Shown piece by piece: positions 15,179 to 20,203 of a stretch of DNA of 20,203 nt. The DNA comes from a virus. The notes under the pieces were generated by a model. The model worked only from the letters and a program-made list of their open reading frames with translations, had not been told where the DNA came from and ran no database searches. Location of the stretch: IMG/VR virus record IMGVR_UViG_3300024518_002387, positions 1 to 20,203 of that record. One strand, written 5' to 3'. The first letter of the stretch is position 1. Every line of letters begins with the position of its first letter. The translations under genes were made by a program, and so were the position numbers.

Positions 15179-15736
15179 TTAGGGTACTCCGGCACCAGCG
15201 TCCATTGCTGAAAGGGCTGTTGCAGGTGTTGTTGTAGTAACTCGCTTATCAATATCTTCTACAAAGGTTGTTTGCAAGAAGTATTGAACATACTGTGGTG
15301 GGCCTTCTAATTCAACAATATTTCCTTTTTCGTCGGCTCTTTTGACTCGAAAACGGTCTTGATAATTTTCAAGTGTCTGATCTGTGTTGTTTAATGACCA
15401 TTTTTGTTCGTCACTTAATACATCATTGATGTCATTACTTCGATAAGCTTGTAAATGAGCCTTACCTAGTAATTTGCTGAACTGGTCAACAGTTGTTCCT
15501 TTAGGTACTGTGTACCAGGAAACACGGTTTGAATTGTACTCAGTAGTGTCCAGACCAAAGGCATCCCCGGAGAAAAATTCTCCAGCCAAACTAGAGTTTG
15601 GTCTTGCAGAAGGATACTGCTTTGTTACAACCTGTCGTACTTGCGCACGGTCAAATTGATCTTTAAAAGCATGTGGTTCAATATTGTCCACAGATACTTT
15701 TCCGAATGTTGTTTTAATTCCTGAAGTTTCTAACAT
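15179..15736 (-). CDS. Unknown soluble protein, possibly highly expressed, 185 aa
   Basis: A 185-residue hydrophilic, acidic protein with balanced composition and visibly higher GC than its neighbours. Notable segments are RQVVTKQYPSARPNSSLAGE, FFSGDAFGLDTTEYNSNRVS and a Thr-rich C-terminal tail TTTTPATALSAMDAGAGVP. It has no membrane segment or catalytic motif. It is a single-gene unit between strong terminators at both ends, which suggests independent and strong expression. A structural or cargo role is possible; no family is recognised. Confidence 0.8.
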   Translation of the reverse strand: MLETSGIKTTFGKVSVDNIEPHAFKDQFDRAQVRQVVTKQYPSARPNSSLAGEFFSGDAFGLDTTEYNSNRVSWYTVPKGTTVDQFSKLLGKAHLQAYRSNDINDVLSDEQKWSLNNTDQTLENYQDRFRVKRADEKGNIVELEGPPQYVQYFLQTTFVEDIDKRVTTTTPATALSAMDAGAGVP

Positions 15737-15774
15737 AATTTAAGATGTGTTTTAAAATGTTTAAAAATAAGTTT

Positions 15775-15811
15775 AGTAAAAAAGAAGAAGAACCCTCTTT
15801 TGGATTCTTCT
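15775..15811 (-). terminator. Strong intrinsic terminator after 119-aa gene
   Basis: Bases 15786-15811 form a 10-bp stem on the minus strand, AGAAGAATCC / GGGTTCTTCT, with loop AAAAGA and one G-T pair. It is followed by TTCTTTTTTAC. It separates the 119-aa and 185-aa genes. Confidence 0.9.
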
Positions 15812-15842
15812 ATCCAAAATCTAAACCAAAATTGTTTTTTTA

Positions 15843-16202
15843 CTATACAGTTACTACTGTAGTAGCGCCTAGTGCTGTTTTTGTATTGTCTGGTTTATCC
15901 ACTCTAGGTAGACGTGGACTCCATTGTTTTGCTCTTTGCATAGTATTAGCTTGTAATAAGGCGTAGAAGTTAAAATAATTTTCCAAAGTTTTTGCGGTCT
16001 TTGGAGTATTTTCTATCGCTACTATTGCTTGCGGTTGTTTTTTAAGTCTATCCATAGCAATAGATACACCTAGTTCAGCGTCAAATGCTTGGTTTTTACC
16101 ACATTTTGATGTGCCAATTACAAAGCCTTTTTCTGTAATTTCACCTACAATAGTAATACCTTCTTCAGCTTGTTGGAAGATAAATGGTGCTGTCTTTTTC
16201 AT
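15843..16202 (-). CDS. Unknown protein, 119 aa
   Basis: A 119-residue basic protein: MKKTAPFIFQQAEEGITIVG, then GFVIGTSKCGKNQAFDAELG VSIAMDRL, and a C-terminus with QRAKQWSPRLPRVDKPDNTK. KCGKNQ is not a full P-loop. It has no membrane segment. It stands as a single-gene unit bounded by terminators (16269-16285 upstream, 15786-15811 downstream), like the 185-aa gene, and shares its Thr/Ala-rich C-terminal style. Function unknown. Confidence 0.75.
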   Translation of the reverse strand: MKKTAPFIFQQAEEGITIVGEITEKGFVIGTSKCGKNQAFDAELGVSIAMDRLKKQPQAIVAIENTPKTAKTLENYFNFYALLQANTMQRAKQWSPRLPRVDKPDNTKTALGATTVVTV

Positions 16203-16246
16203 AAATTTAAATTTAAATTTGTTAAAATGAAATAATTATTTCTTCT

Positions 16247-16285
16247 TTTAAAAGAATATTAAAACAGATAGGCAACTAATGCCTA
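16247..16285 (-). terminator. Intrinsic terminator after two-helix membrane protein
   Basis: On the minus strand TAGGCA-TTAGT-TGCCTA (16285-16269) forms a perfect 6-bp stem followed by TCTGTTTTAATATTCTTTT. It lies 46 bases past the stop at 16331. Confidence 0.75.
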
Positions 16286-16330
16286 CTGATATAATAATCG
16301 TAATTTGTTTTACTTTCATAATTAGGTATT

Positions 16331-16699
16331 TTAGTGACATAATAAATTATCTTTTTTCTTTAAGGCTATATCTAATTCTACATTATTTTTAGCATTAATT
16401 ATTTCGTCATTAACTTTATTAAGTTGTTTTTGTCCTTCTTTACGTCGTTGTCTTCTTTCTTTAAATGGTGCTGATATATTTATTTCAAATTTAATATCAT
16501 CTTTTAGTAAATTTAGAAGGAATAATACTATCCAAATAAAAGTTAGGAGTGCTCCTAAAATCATTGTAATAACTAAAATTATATCTAAAAATGTAGGATC
16601 TGGCTCCCATTCTGGACTTAACCAATTAGGCATAAAAAAACAAGTAACTATAAAAACAATTTGAATTAAGTAAAATAAACTTTTGTTTGTGAATTTCAT
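16331..16699 (-). CDS. Two-helix membrane protein (holin-like candidate), 122 aa
   Basis: A 122-residue membrane protein. Helix 1 (about 5-27, SLFYLIQIVFIVTCFFMPNW) and helix 2 (about 37-65, FLDIILVITMILGALLTFIW) are joined by a short acidic loop. A highly charged tail rich in Arg/Lys/Glu follows (KERRQRRKEGQK), possibly coiled-coil. ATG at 16699 is chosen because an upstream ATG at 16738 would run into the hairpin next to the tmRNA. Two helices with a charged cytoplasmic tail and the glucosaminidase gene nearby fit a class II holin, but other small membrane proteins look similar. Confidence 0.75.
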   Translation of the reverse strand: MKFTNKSLFYLIQIVFIVTCFFMPNWLSPEWEPDPTFLDIILVITMILGALLTFIWIVLFLLNLLKDDIKFEINISAPFKERRQRRKEGQKQLNKVNDEIINAKNNVELDIALKKKDNLLCH

Positions 16700-16730
16700 A
16701 ATTTTAAGTTTTAATAAAGAGAATGAAGAC

Positions 16731-16780
16731 ACTAGCATGTCTTTTTATGTCTGTTTGACAATGTTCCTTTGTCCGCTAGT
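16731..16780 (-). terminator. Folded element just past the tmRNA 3' end
   Basis: ACTAGC (16780-16775) and GCTAGT (16736-16731) can pair to close a 50-base element that also holds a GACA..TGTC hairpin. It starts 23 bases past the tmRNA end. It could be a terminator or a 3'-processing signal, but it lacks a clear T-run. Confidence 0.4.
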
Positions 16781-16803
16781 TTTCTTTTATTTTAATAACA
16801 ATG

Positions 16804-17144
16804 TGGAGACGGCGGGAATTGAACCCGCGTCCAGTCATAATGCTATATTAAGAGTTAAAGGATAAAAGGGCCTGACTAAAAACAACAGTCAAGTTCCACC
16901 AATCTGTTTATAATTATACCCAAAACAGATAAAAAGTTGATAGCTTTACGTCTATGCGTATTCTGTTTCTTGGACTACTACTGTCCTCAGCATGTTATTC
17001 TCGAGTGCATTACGCACTTCAGCCATTGCATTATTTGGTTGAATGTCGCCATTTAACTATTTAACTGATCTTTTACGTAATATACAGTTATAATACGTTA
17101 TCCCTCTTAATACATCAATTACCCTGTCGATTCCGTGCGTCCCC
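16804..17144 (-). ncRNA. ssrA: Transfer-messenger RNA (tmRNA)
   Basis: A complete one-piece tmRNA of 341 bases. The 5' end GGGGACG pairs with CGTCTCC at the 3' end to form the 7-bp acceptor stem, with discriminator A and no encoded CCA. GGAATCGACAGGG near the 5' end matches the conserved D-region of tmRNA. The T-arm is GCGGG-TTCAATT-CCCGC. A perfect 9-bp long-range helix (TATTAAGAG at 17112-17104 with CTCTTAATA at 16854-16846) is the expected P2. tmRNA rescues stalled ribosomes with SmpB and adds a degradation tag. The tag frame is uncertain: resume GGC at 17050 gives a 32-codon tag ending ETEYA and TAG at 16952; another frame gives 20 codons. Confidence 0.92.
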
Positions 17145-17150
17145 ATAATT

Positions 17151-17354
17151 TTAGATTTCTTCGTAATTATCTTCAAAATATTTTTTTGCAATTAACCATC
17201 TATCCATAGGATCATCTGGATTGTATGCAATCATATCTCCTTCTTTAGGACTACCAGCAAGTTTATCGGCTTCTGATATACTCACTGATGTAAGTATCAT
17301 CTTTTTGTCATAAGGATACATTGGAGTACTTCCCTTTTTTCTGTACAGTTTCAT
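17151..17354 (-). CDS. Small conserved-type phage protein, 67 aa
   Basis: A 67-residue protein, MKLYRKKGSTPMYPYDKKMI to WLIAKKYFEDNYEEI, with segments SISEADKLAGSPKEGDMIAY and DPMDRWLIAKKYF. This order (KYRKK start, GD-MIA-NP middle, W-VA-KYF-NY end) resembles small proteins common in Bacteroidota phages. ATG at 17354 is chosen over an upstream ATG at 17423, which would overlap the 45-aa gene. It ends 6 bases before the tmRNA 5' end. Function unknown. Confidence 0.7.
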   Translation of the reverse strand: MKLYRKKGSTPMYPYDKKMILTSVSISEADKLAGSPKEGDMIAYNPDDPMDRWLIAKKYFEDNYEEI

Positions 17355-17359
17355 GTTAA

Positions 17360-17497
17360 TCAATTTAAGATGCTTTTGTACAATATGTAACCATTTGTAA
17401 TAGGTGTAACATAATAAAAACATTCTTTTAGTAAGAGATTTCTATTTTGTTCTTCTATTTTTTCTTTTAGTAGTTTTATATCTTGATTTGTAAACAT
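17360..17497 (-). CDS. Small hypothetical protein, 45 aa
   Basis: A 45-codon frame, MFTNQDIKLLKEKIEEQNRN to NGYILYKSILN, with a charged amphipathic helix at the start. It begins 8 bases after the T-rich tail of the terminator at 17506-17550, ends 5 bases before the 67-aa gene and uses TGA. It is probably co-transcribed with that gene and the tmRNA. Function unknown. Confidence 0.5.
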   Translation of the reverse strand: MFTNQDIKLLKEKIEEQNRNLLLKECFYYVTPITNGYILYKSILN

Positions 17498-17505
17498 AAC
17501 TATTT

Positions 17506-17550
17506 TTTTAGAAAAATTAAAGAAGAACCAGTAGAAAATACTAGCTCTTC
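17506..17550 (-). terminator. Strong intrinsic terminator after 119-aa basic protein
   Basis: Bases 17522-17550 form a 12-bp stem on the minus strand (GAAGAGCTAGTA / TACTGGTTCTTC, two G-T pairs) with a 5-base loop. It is followed by TTTAATTTTTC. It lies 10 bases past the stop at 17560. Confidence 0.9.
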
Positions 17551-17559
17551 CTCACTAAA

Positions 17560-17919
17560 TTAATCAATTCTAAAAGCGCTTCCCGGCGCTCTATCGTGCA
17601 CGAGGTCTTCCACATGCATCAAGATCCTTCTTTTAGGATCTAATCTGTTAAAAGTCTTGAAGTCTACATTGTGTTTCTTCATTATAGTGCGAGATGGTAA
17701 TGTACGAGTGAAATTGTTTACTGCAGTTTCGCTTAATTCAATGGTTTGAATAGCAGGCTTACGAGTAAACACAAAATCTCTTTGTTTGTTGGGTACTCTG
17801 GATGGAGAGAGTCTCCTAGTATATGCAAAAGGCACGTCTTCATGATTCAACTTAGCCTTTTTCCCCTTTGTTCTGCGAGATACTTCTGTGGTACCTTCGT
17901 GATAGATAGTGATTAACAT
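17560..17919 (-). CDS. Unknown basic protein, 119 aa
   Basis: A 119-residue strongly basic protein rich in Arg/Lys (SRRTKGKKAKLNHEDV, YTRRLSPSRVPNKQRDFVFT, FNRLDPKRRILMHVEDLV) with no membrane segment and visibly higher GC than the small genes around it. The composition suggests nucleic-acid or ribosome association, but no motif confirms it. It is followed by a strong terminator and starts 13 bases after the lipoprotein stop. Function unknown. Confidence 0.75.
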   Translation of the reverse strand: MLITIYHEGTTEVSRRTKGKKAKLNHEDVPFAYTRRLSPSRVPNKQRDFVFTRKPAIQTIELSETAVNNFTRTLPSRTIMKKHNVDFKTFNRLDPKRRILMHVEDLVHDRAPGSAFRID

Positions 17920-17932
17920 GATGTGTGTGTTT

Positions 17933-18403
17933 TTAATAGGTTTTTAAATTTTTATCGTCTGTCCTAAATTTCTGTATCCAGGTAACAGGATCAATGGCTT
18001 CAGTGCATAATATAATCCTACTACCTGTAGAGAGTCTTTCAAGTATAAACGTGCTTACAAAGTCATTATTTGCTAACATAATGAAATGTTTGTCTCCGTA
18101 TATATCAAACATGTAACACATTAATATACCTAATTTATTATTTACCTGGATTGTAGTTACAGGTTTTAGTAGTATTTCAATAGGATTAGTACTACCATAT
18201 TTTATTAATATGGTATTGTTATCTATCAACACTGATGCTGCTGTAGCATAGTTTGGAGTGTGCTGATTAAACACTTGACTGTCTTTTTTATAGACAGAGT
18301 AGTGTGTAAATTCAAAGGTACTTCCATCTGGATATTGTGTTTGTGTACAGGCAACTATTCCTATTAATAGGAATGTTATTAATGTGAAAAATTTACGTTT
18401 CAT
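17933..18403 (-). CDS. Putative lipoprotein, 156 aa
   Basis: A 156-residue protein with a classic lipoprotein signal: MKRKFFTLITFLLIGIVAC, with IVAC as lipobox and Cys19 as the lipid-bearing residue. The mature part is soluble, with YPDGSTFEFTHYSVYKKDSQ and a run of strands. The residues after Cys (TQTQ) lack the acidic export signal reported for Bacteroidota surface lipoproteins, so a periplasm-facing location is more likely. Known phage lipoproteins can block re-infection at the receptor, so superinfection exclusion is one guess. ATG at 18403 is chosen because the longer frame runs into a terminator hairpin. Confidence 0.75.
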   Translation of the reverse strand: MKRKFFTLITFLLIGIVACTQTQYPDGSTFEFTHYSVYKKDSQVFNQHTPNYATAASVLIDNNTILIKYGSTNPIEILLKPVTTIQVNNKLGILMCYMFDIYGDKHFIMLANNDFVSTFILERLSTGSRIILCTEAIDPVTWIQKFRTDDKNLKTY

Positions 18404-18421
18404 TGTCTTAAGGTTTTGGTT

Positions 18422-18459
18422 TAACAAAATGCTAGTCACAACTAAGTGTTGCAACTAGC
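18422..18459 (-). terminator. Intrinsic terminator upstream of the lipoprotein gene
   Basis: Bases 18431-18459 form a 12-bp stem on the minus strand, GCTAGTTGCAAC / GTTGTGACTAGC, with loop ACTTA. It is followed by ATTTTGTT. It ends the small-gene cluster to the right. Confidence 0.85.
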
Positions 18460-18490
18460 TTACTTTAAATTAGGCTGGTTATAAAATAAG

Positions 18491-18670
18491 TTACTTTTCT
18501 TTTATTTCTTGTTGTCTGCTAAATTCGGTGTCTTCTTTGGCTAATATTAGACTTAGTATTAATAGTCCAATACAACTACAACCAAATAGAATAAAGTAGT
18601 CTTGGGCTACAGATATTAGAATAAATAACATTGATAATATAAATAATACTGCAAATAATAAGTTTTTCAT
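18491..18670 (-). CDS. Small membrane protein, 59 aa
   Basis: A 59-codon frame starting ATG 1 base after the preceding stop. It has two hydrophobic helices, LLFAVLFILSMLFILISVA and YFILFGCSCIGLLILSLILA, then a charged tail EDTEFSRQQEIKEK. It is the last gene before the terminator at 18431-18459. Small two-helix proteins like this in phages can be holins, membrane anchors or host-interaction proteins; nothing here separates these. Confidence 0.65.
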   Translation of the reverse strand: MKNLLFAVLFILSMLFILISVAQDYFILFGCSCIGLLILSLILAKEDTEFSRQQEIKEK

Positions 18671-18671
18671 T

Positions 18672-18959
18672 TTAATTAATGTTTAGTTTTTTAAATTTAT
18701 CTAACTGTGTTTTAATTTTTATAGCAGCTAATTGAGCTTCCTTATTATCTGGACTGGTAAAAGCTTTAAACAGTATATCATAATTAGCAGGCCCGGCACC
18801 ACCAATTTTGTCGTCAATATATTTACAAAAATCGTGTATAGTTTGAGCCTCATTGCAATACAAAGCCTCTTCAATATAGTAATACCCTTCTTTAAAAGAG
18901 CCTTCCATATTAGCGCCCATTCCTATAAGTGTTTTATTTCGTCTTGAAAGTTTTTTCAT
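18672..18959 (-). CDS. Unknown protein, 95 aa
   Basis: A 95-residue protein with a basic N-terminus (MKKLSRRNKTLIGMGANMEG), a helical centre with YYYIEEALYCNEAQTIHDFC and a Lys-rich helical C-terminus. It has no membrane segment. Its start overlaps the upstream small membrane gene by 26 bases, and the next gene begins 1 base after its stop. Function unknown. Confidence 0.7.
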   Translation of the reverse strand: MKKLSRRNKTLIGMGANMEGSFKEGYYYIEEALYCNEAQTIHDFCKYIDDKIGGAGPANYDILFKAFTSPDNKEAQLAAIKIKTQLDKFKKLNIN

Positions 18960-19119
18960 GATTTGTACTGGATTTAGGTTTAATTTTAGAGAGCATTGTC
19001 ATAGTTATTAACCAAATTGCTAATGCTGTGATAAAAGCAATTGGATGTTCACTAAATACACCAAATATTGCAAGTACAGTGCTTAGTATTAGTATGATAA
19101 GAAGATTTGCTTTTTTCAT
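18934..19119 (-). CDS. Small two-helix membrane protein, 61 aa
   Basis: A 61-residue protein with two hydrophobic helices, LLIILILSTVLAIFGVF and IAFITALAIWLITMTML, linked by a short SEHP turn and ending in a basic tail (KIKPKSSTNHEKTFKTK). The positively charged tail suggests a cytoplasmic C-terminus. It overlaps the next gene by 26 bases. Function unknown. Confidence 0.65.
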   Translation of the reverse strand: MKKANLLIILILSTVLAIFGVFSEHPIAFITALAIWLITMTMLSKIKPKSSTNHEKTFKTK

Positions 19120-19160
19120 TGTATTAAATTAAAAGGTTTACCAAATATTATCAATCATAC

Positions 19161-19382
19161 CTAAGGTATATCTTTACAGTTTGATTTAACAAACTCATTG
19201 TATTTTGGCATGTCTTCATCAAGTAAATTTATGAATATTTTTTCTCTTCTCTTGTTTTGATAATAAATTAGTATAGATTCAAAATTTGAGTTGTTATGAT
19301 CACTTATAAAGAGTAGCATAAGTGCTATGATAAGTAATATTGTAGCTGTGATTATAAGTGTAATAATAATTGATTCAGTCAT
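19161..19382 (-). CDS. Small single-helix membrane protein, 73 aa
   Basis: A 73-residue protein with a long N-terminal hydrophobic helix (IIITLIITATILLIIALMLLF) and a soluble charged C-terminal part (YYQNKRREKIFINLLDEDMP). The topology is probably N-out, C-in. It is part of the small-membrane-protein cluster. Function unknown. Confidence 0.65.
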   Translation of the reverse strand: MTESIIITLIITATILLIIALMLLFISDHNNSNFESILIYYQNKRREKIFINLLDEDMPKYNEFVKSNCKDIP

Positions 19383-19414
19383 TTTATTAGATTTTTTGTT
19401 TAGTTTGAATAAAA

Positions 19415-19708
19415 TTATTTACCATCATATTGCCACGATACTGCATTACAGTAAGCATGTACTGCTCCTTCTGTCATTCCTATTTTATGACAGTGTTGTA
19501 AATGTACAGGATGTTTTAAGAAATCAGGAGGAAATAAGTTCCAATCTATTTCTTTGTCTGTTATTTCTTTTGGTGCTGACTCTTGTAGACTACATTTACA
19601 ATATATACATTTATGTTCTTGTTGTTGAATATATTGTTCTCTAACTATTCTTTTTTCTTTCCAATGTAGCTTTGTATAGTCTATTGGTAACTTATATATT
19701 TTAGTCAT
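19415..19708 (-). CDS. HNH/endonuclease VII-like zinc protein, 97 aa
   Basis: A 97-residue protein with a basic helical N-terminus. It has a CIYC zinc knuckle at about residues 34-37, then VHLQHCHKIGMTEGAVHAYC followed by N near the C-terminus. This matches the HNH pattern of endonuclease VII-like proteins (CxxC, HxxHxxxG, GxxHxxCN), with the first catalytic-type His retained and Cys where Asp or Asn is usual. Such small phage HNH proteins may cut DNA at branch points or nick DNA during packaging or replication; an inactive, structural zinc domain is also possible. Confidence 0.65.
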   Translation of the reverse strand: MTKIYKLPIDYTKLHWKEKRIVREQYIQQQEHKCIYCKCSLQESAPKEITDKEIDWNLFPPDFLKHPVHLQHCHKIGMTEGAVHAYCNAVSWQYDGK

Positions 19709-19719
19709 TTTTATTCAAT

Positions 19720-19872
19720 TTATGTTATTTGTATACGTTGTATTTCTTCTGCAATCTCTTTTATGATTTTCTTTGTAATTCTATTATTACTAAGGTGTAA
19801 GAACTTTTCATAATAAAGCACCTTTTGTAATTGTCTTTGATATTCTATATCTTTTGAAGGTGTTGTGATCAT
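19720..19872 (-). CDS. Small hypothetical protein, 50 aa
   Basis: A 50-codon frame, MITTPSKDIEYQRQLQKVLY to IAEEIQRIQIT, predicted to be helical throughout with heptad-like hydrophobic spacing. It starts 10 bases after the stop of the 49-aa gene and ends 11 bases before the HNH-like gene, fitting the tight spacing of the cluster. Function unknown. Confidence 0.55.
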   Translation of the reverse strand: MITTPSKDIEYQRQLQKVLYYEKFLHLSNNRITKKIIKEIAEEIQRIQIT

Positions 19873-19882
19873 AATTATCTAT

Positions 19883-20032
19883 TTATTCGATATTATTTAT
19901 AGTGTTTTTTAAATCTTCTAGTTCTTCTTCTGTAAAGTATAGATTTATATGTCTATTTGGAAAGGAAACAGTTAAGAAATATAAATCCTCTGCTTTCTCT
20001 ATGTCAAATTGTGCTTTAAGAGGCTTTTTCAT
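19883..20032 (-). CDS. Small hypothetical protein, 49 aa
   Basis: A 49-codon frame, MKKPLKAQFDIEKAEDLYFL to EDLKNTINNIE, soluble, with two short strands and an acidic C-terminal helix. Its ATG overlaps the TGA of the upstream membrane gene (ATGA), strong evidence that both are translated together. Function unknown. Confidence 0.6.
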   Translation of the reverse strand: MKKPLKAQFDIEKAEDLYFLTVSFPNRHINLYFTEEELEDLKNTINNIE

Positions 20033-20154
20033 AATCCTGAATCTTCTTTATTCTTCTCTATCCAAACCCTAACAAGAAGATATAATAAGAACATAATACT
20101 AGCACTGATGGCTAAATTAGATCCAATTTCAATTACATACATAGCTAAGATCAT
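20029..20154 (-). CDS. Small single-helix membrane protein, 41 aa
   Basis: A 41-codon frame, MILAMYVIEIGSNLAISASI followed by MFLLYLLVRVW and a charged end IEKNKEDSGL. One membrane helix covers most of the protein. It ends in TGA overlapping the next ATG by 4 bases. Function unknown. Confidence 0.55.
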   Translation of the reverse strand: MILAMYVIEIGSNLAISASIMFLLYLLVRVWIEKNKEDSGL

Positions 20155-20161
20155 AATATTT

Positions 20162-20203
20162 TTATTTAGTGGTTAATAAATAAGTTCTATTAATAAATTC
20201 AAC
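20162..20203 (-). CDS. C-terminal end of a gene entering from the right edge
   Basis: The frame is open from the window edge to a TAA at 20162-20164 and reads VEFINRTYLLTTK. It ends 7 bases before the 41-aa gene, the spacing expected for another gene of this cluster. Only 13 residues are visible, so the product cannot be judged. Confidence 0.4.
   Translation of the reverse strand, partial: VEFINRTYLLTTK

Noticed and set aside
16203-16225. A/T repeat (taaattt units) upstream of the 119-aa gene as a promoter or operator
   Set aside because: It is low-complexity sequence typical of leaders in this genome, with no second copy of a defined motif.
17933-18454. Longer lipoprotein frame starting at 18454
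   Set aside because: The extra N-terminus overlaps a 12-bp terminator hairpin and would hide the lipoprotein signal that begins at 18403.
19327-19644. Plus-strand frame of 105 codons, hydrophobic
   Set aside because: It is antisense to the HNH-like gene, whose zinc motif shows that the minus strand is coding; its hydrophobicity comes from the A/T-rich complement.
1-20203. Stop-codon reassignment (TAG or TGA read as sense), as in some crAss-like phages
   Set aside because: TAA, TAG and TGA all end genes at sensible places, and the recognised proteins reach full length with the standard code.
1-20203. CRISPR array, tRNA genes, insertion sequence
   Set aside because: No regularly spaced repeats, no tRNA cloverleaf other than the tmRNA ends, and no transposase or terminal inverted repeats were seen.

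Overview
This window looks like about 20 kb of the replication/early region of an AT-rich tailed dsDNA phage that infects Bacteroidota. Every supportable gene lies on the minus strand, packed with short gaps or overlaps. Gene starts lack a clear Shine-Dalgarno sequence and follow A/T-rich stretches, as is usual in Bacteroidota. The gene mix (DnaG-like primase, DnaB-like helicase, Sak4-like ATPase, UvsW/SF2-type helicase, family A DNA polymerase, many small unknown proteins) would suit a crAss-like or related phage. That last assignment is inference; the phage assignment is firm.

Reading in the direction of transcription (right to left): positions 20203-17933 carry small, often membrane-spanning proteins, an HNH-like zinc protein and a putative lipoprotein. 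Positions 17919-16739 carry two small proteins, a basic protein and a phage-encoded tmRNA (16804-17144). Positions 16700-14340 carry single-gene units separated by intrinsic terminators: a two-helix membrane protein, two unknown proteins and a membrane-anchored glucosaminidase. Positions 14283-11700 carry unknown proteins, two of which share a domain and several of which overlap.

Positions 11783-7698 hold a family A DNA polymerase split inside motif A by a 2.1-kb group I intron. The intron carries at least four reading frames. One overlaps candidate elements of the ribozyme core, and another has a frameshifted or programmed-frameshift C-terminus. Positions 7688-1 hold the rest of the replication set: a polynucleotide-kinase-like protein with a degenerate P-loop, an SF2 helicase, small proteins, the DnaB-like helicase directly coupled to the Sak4-like ATPase, a 301-residue partner protein ending at a strong terminator, a small protein, and the N-terminus of a primase cut by the window edge.

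Together, primase, helicase, polymerase, Sak4-like recombinase and SF2 helicase would form a phage replisome with recombination support. The most notable items are the tmRNA with an atypical long candidate tag and the gene-carrying group I intron in the polymerase gene.
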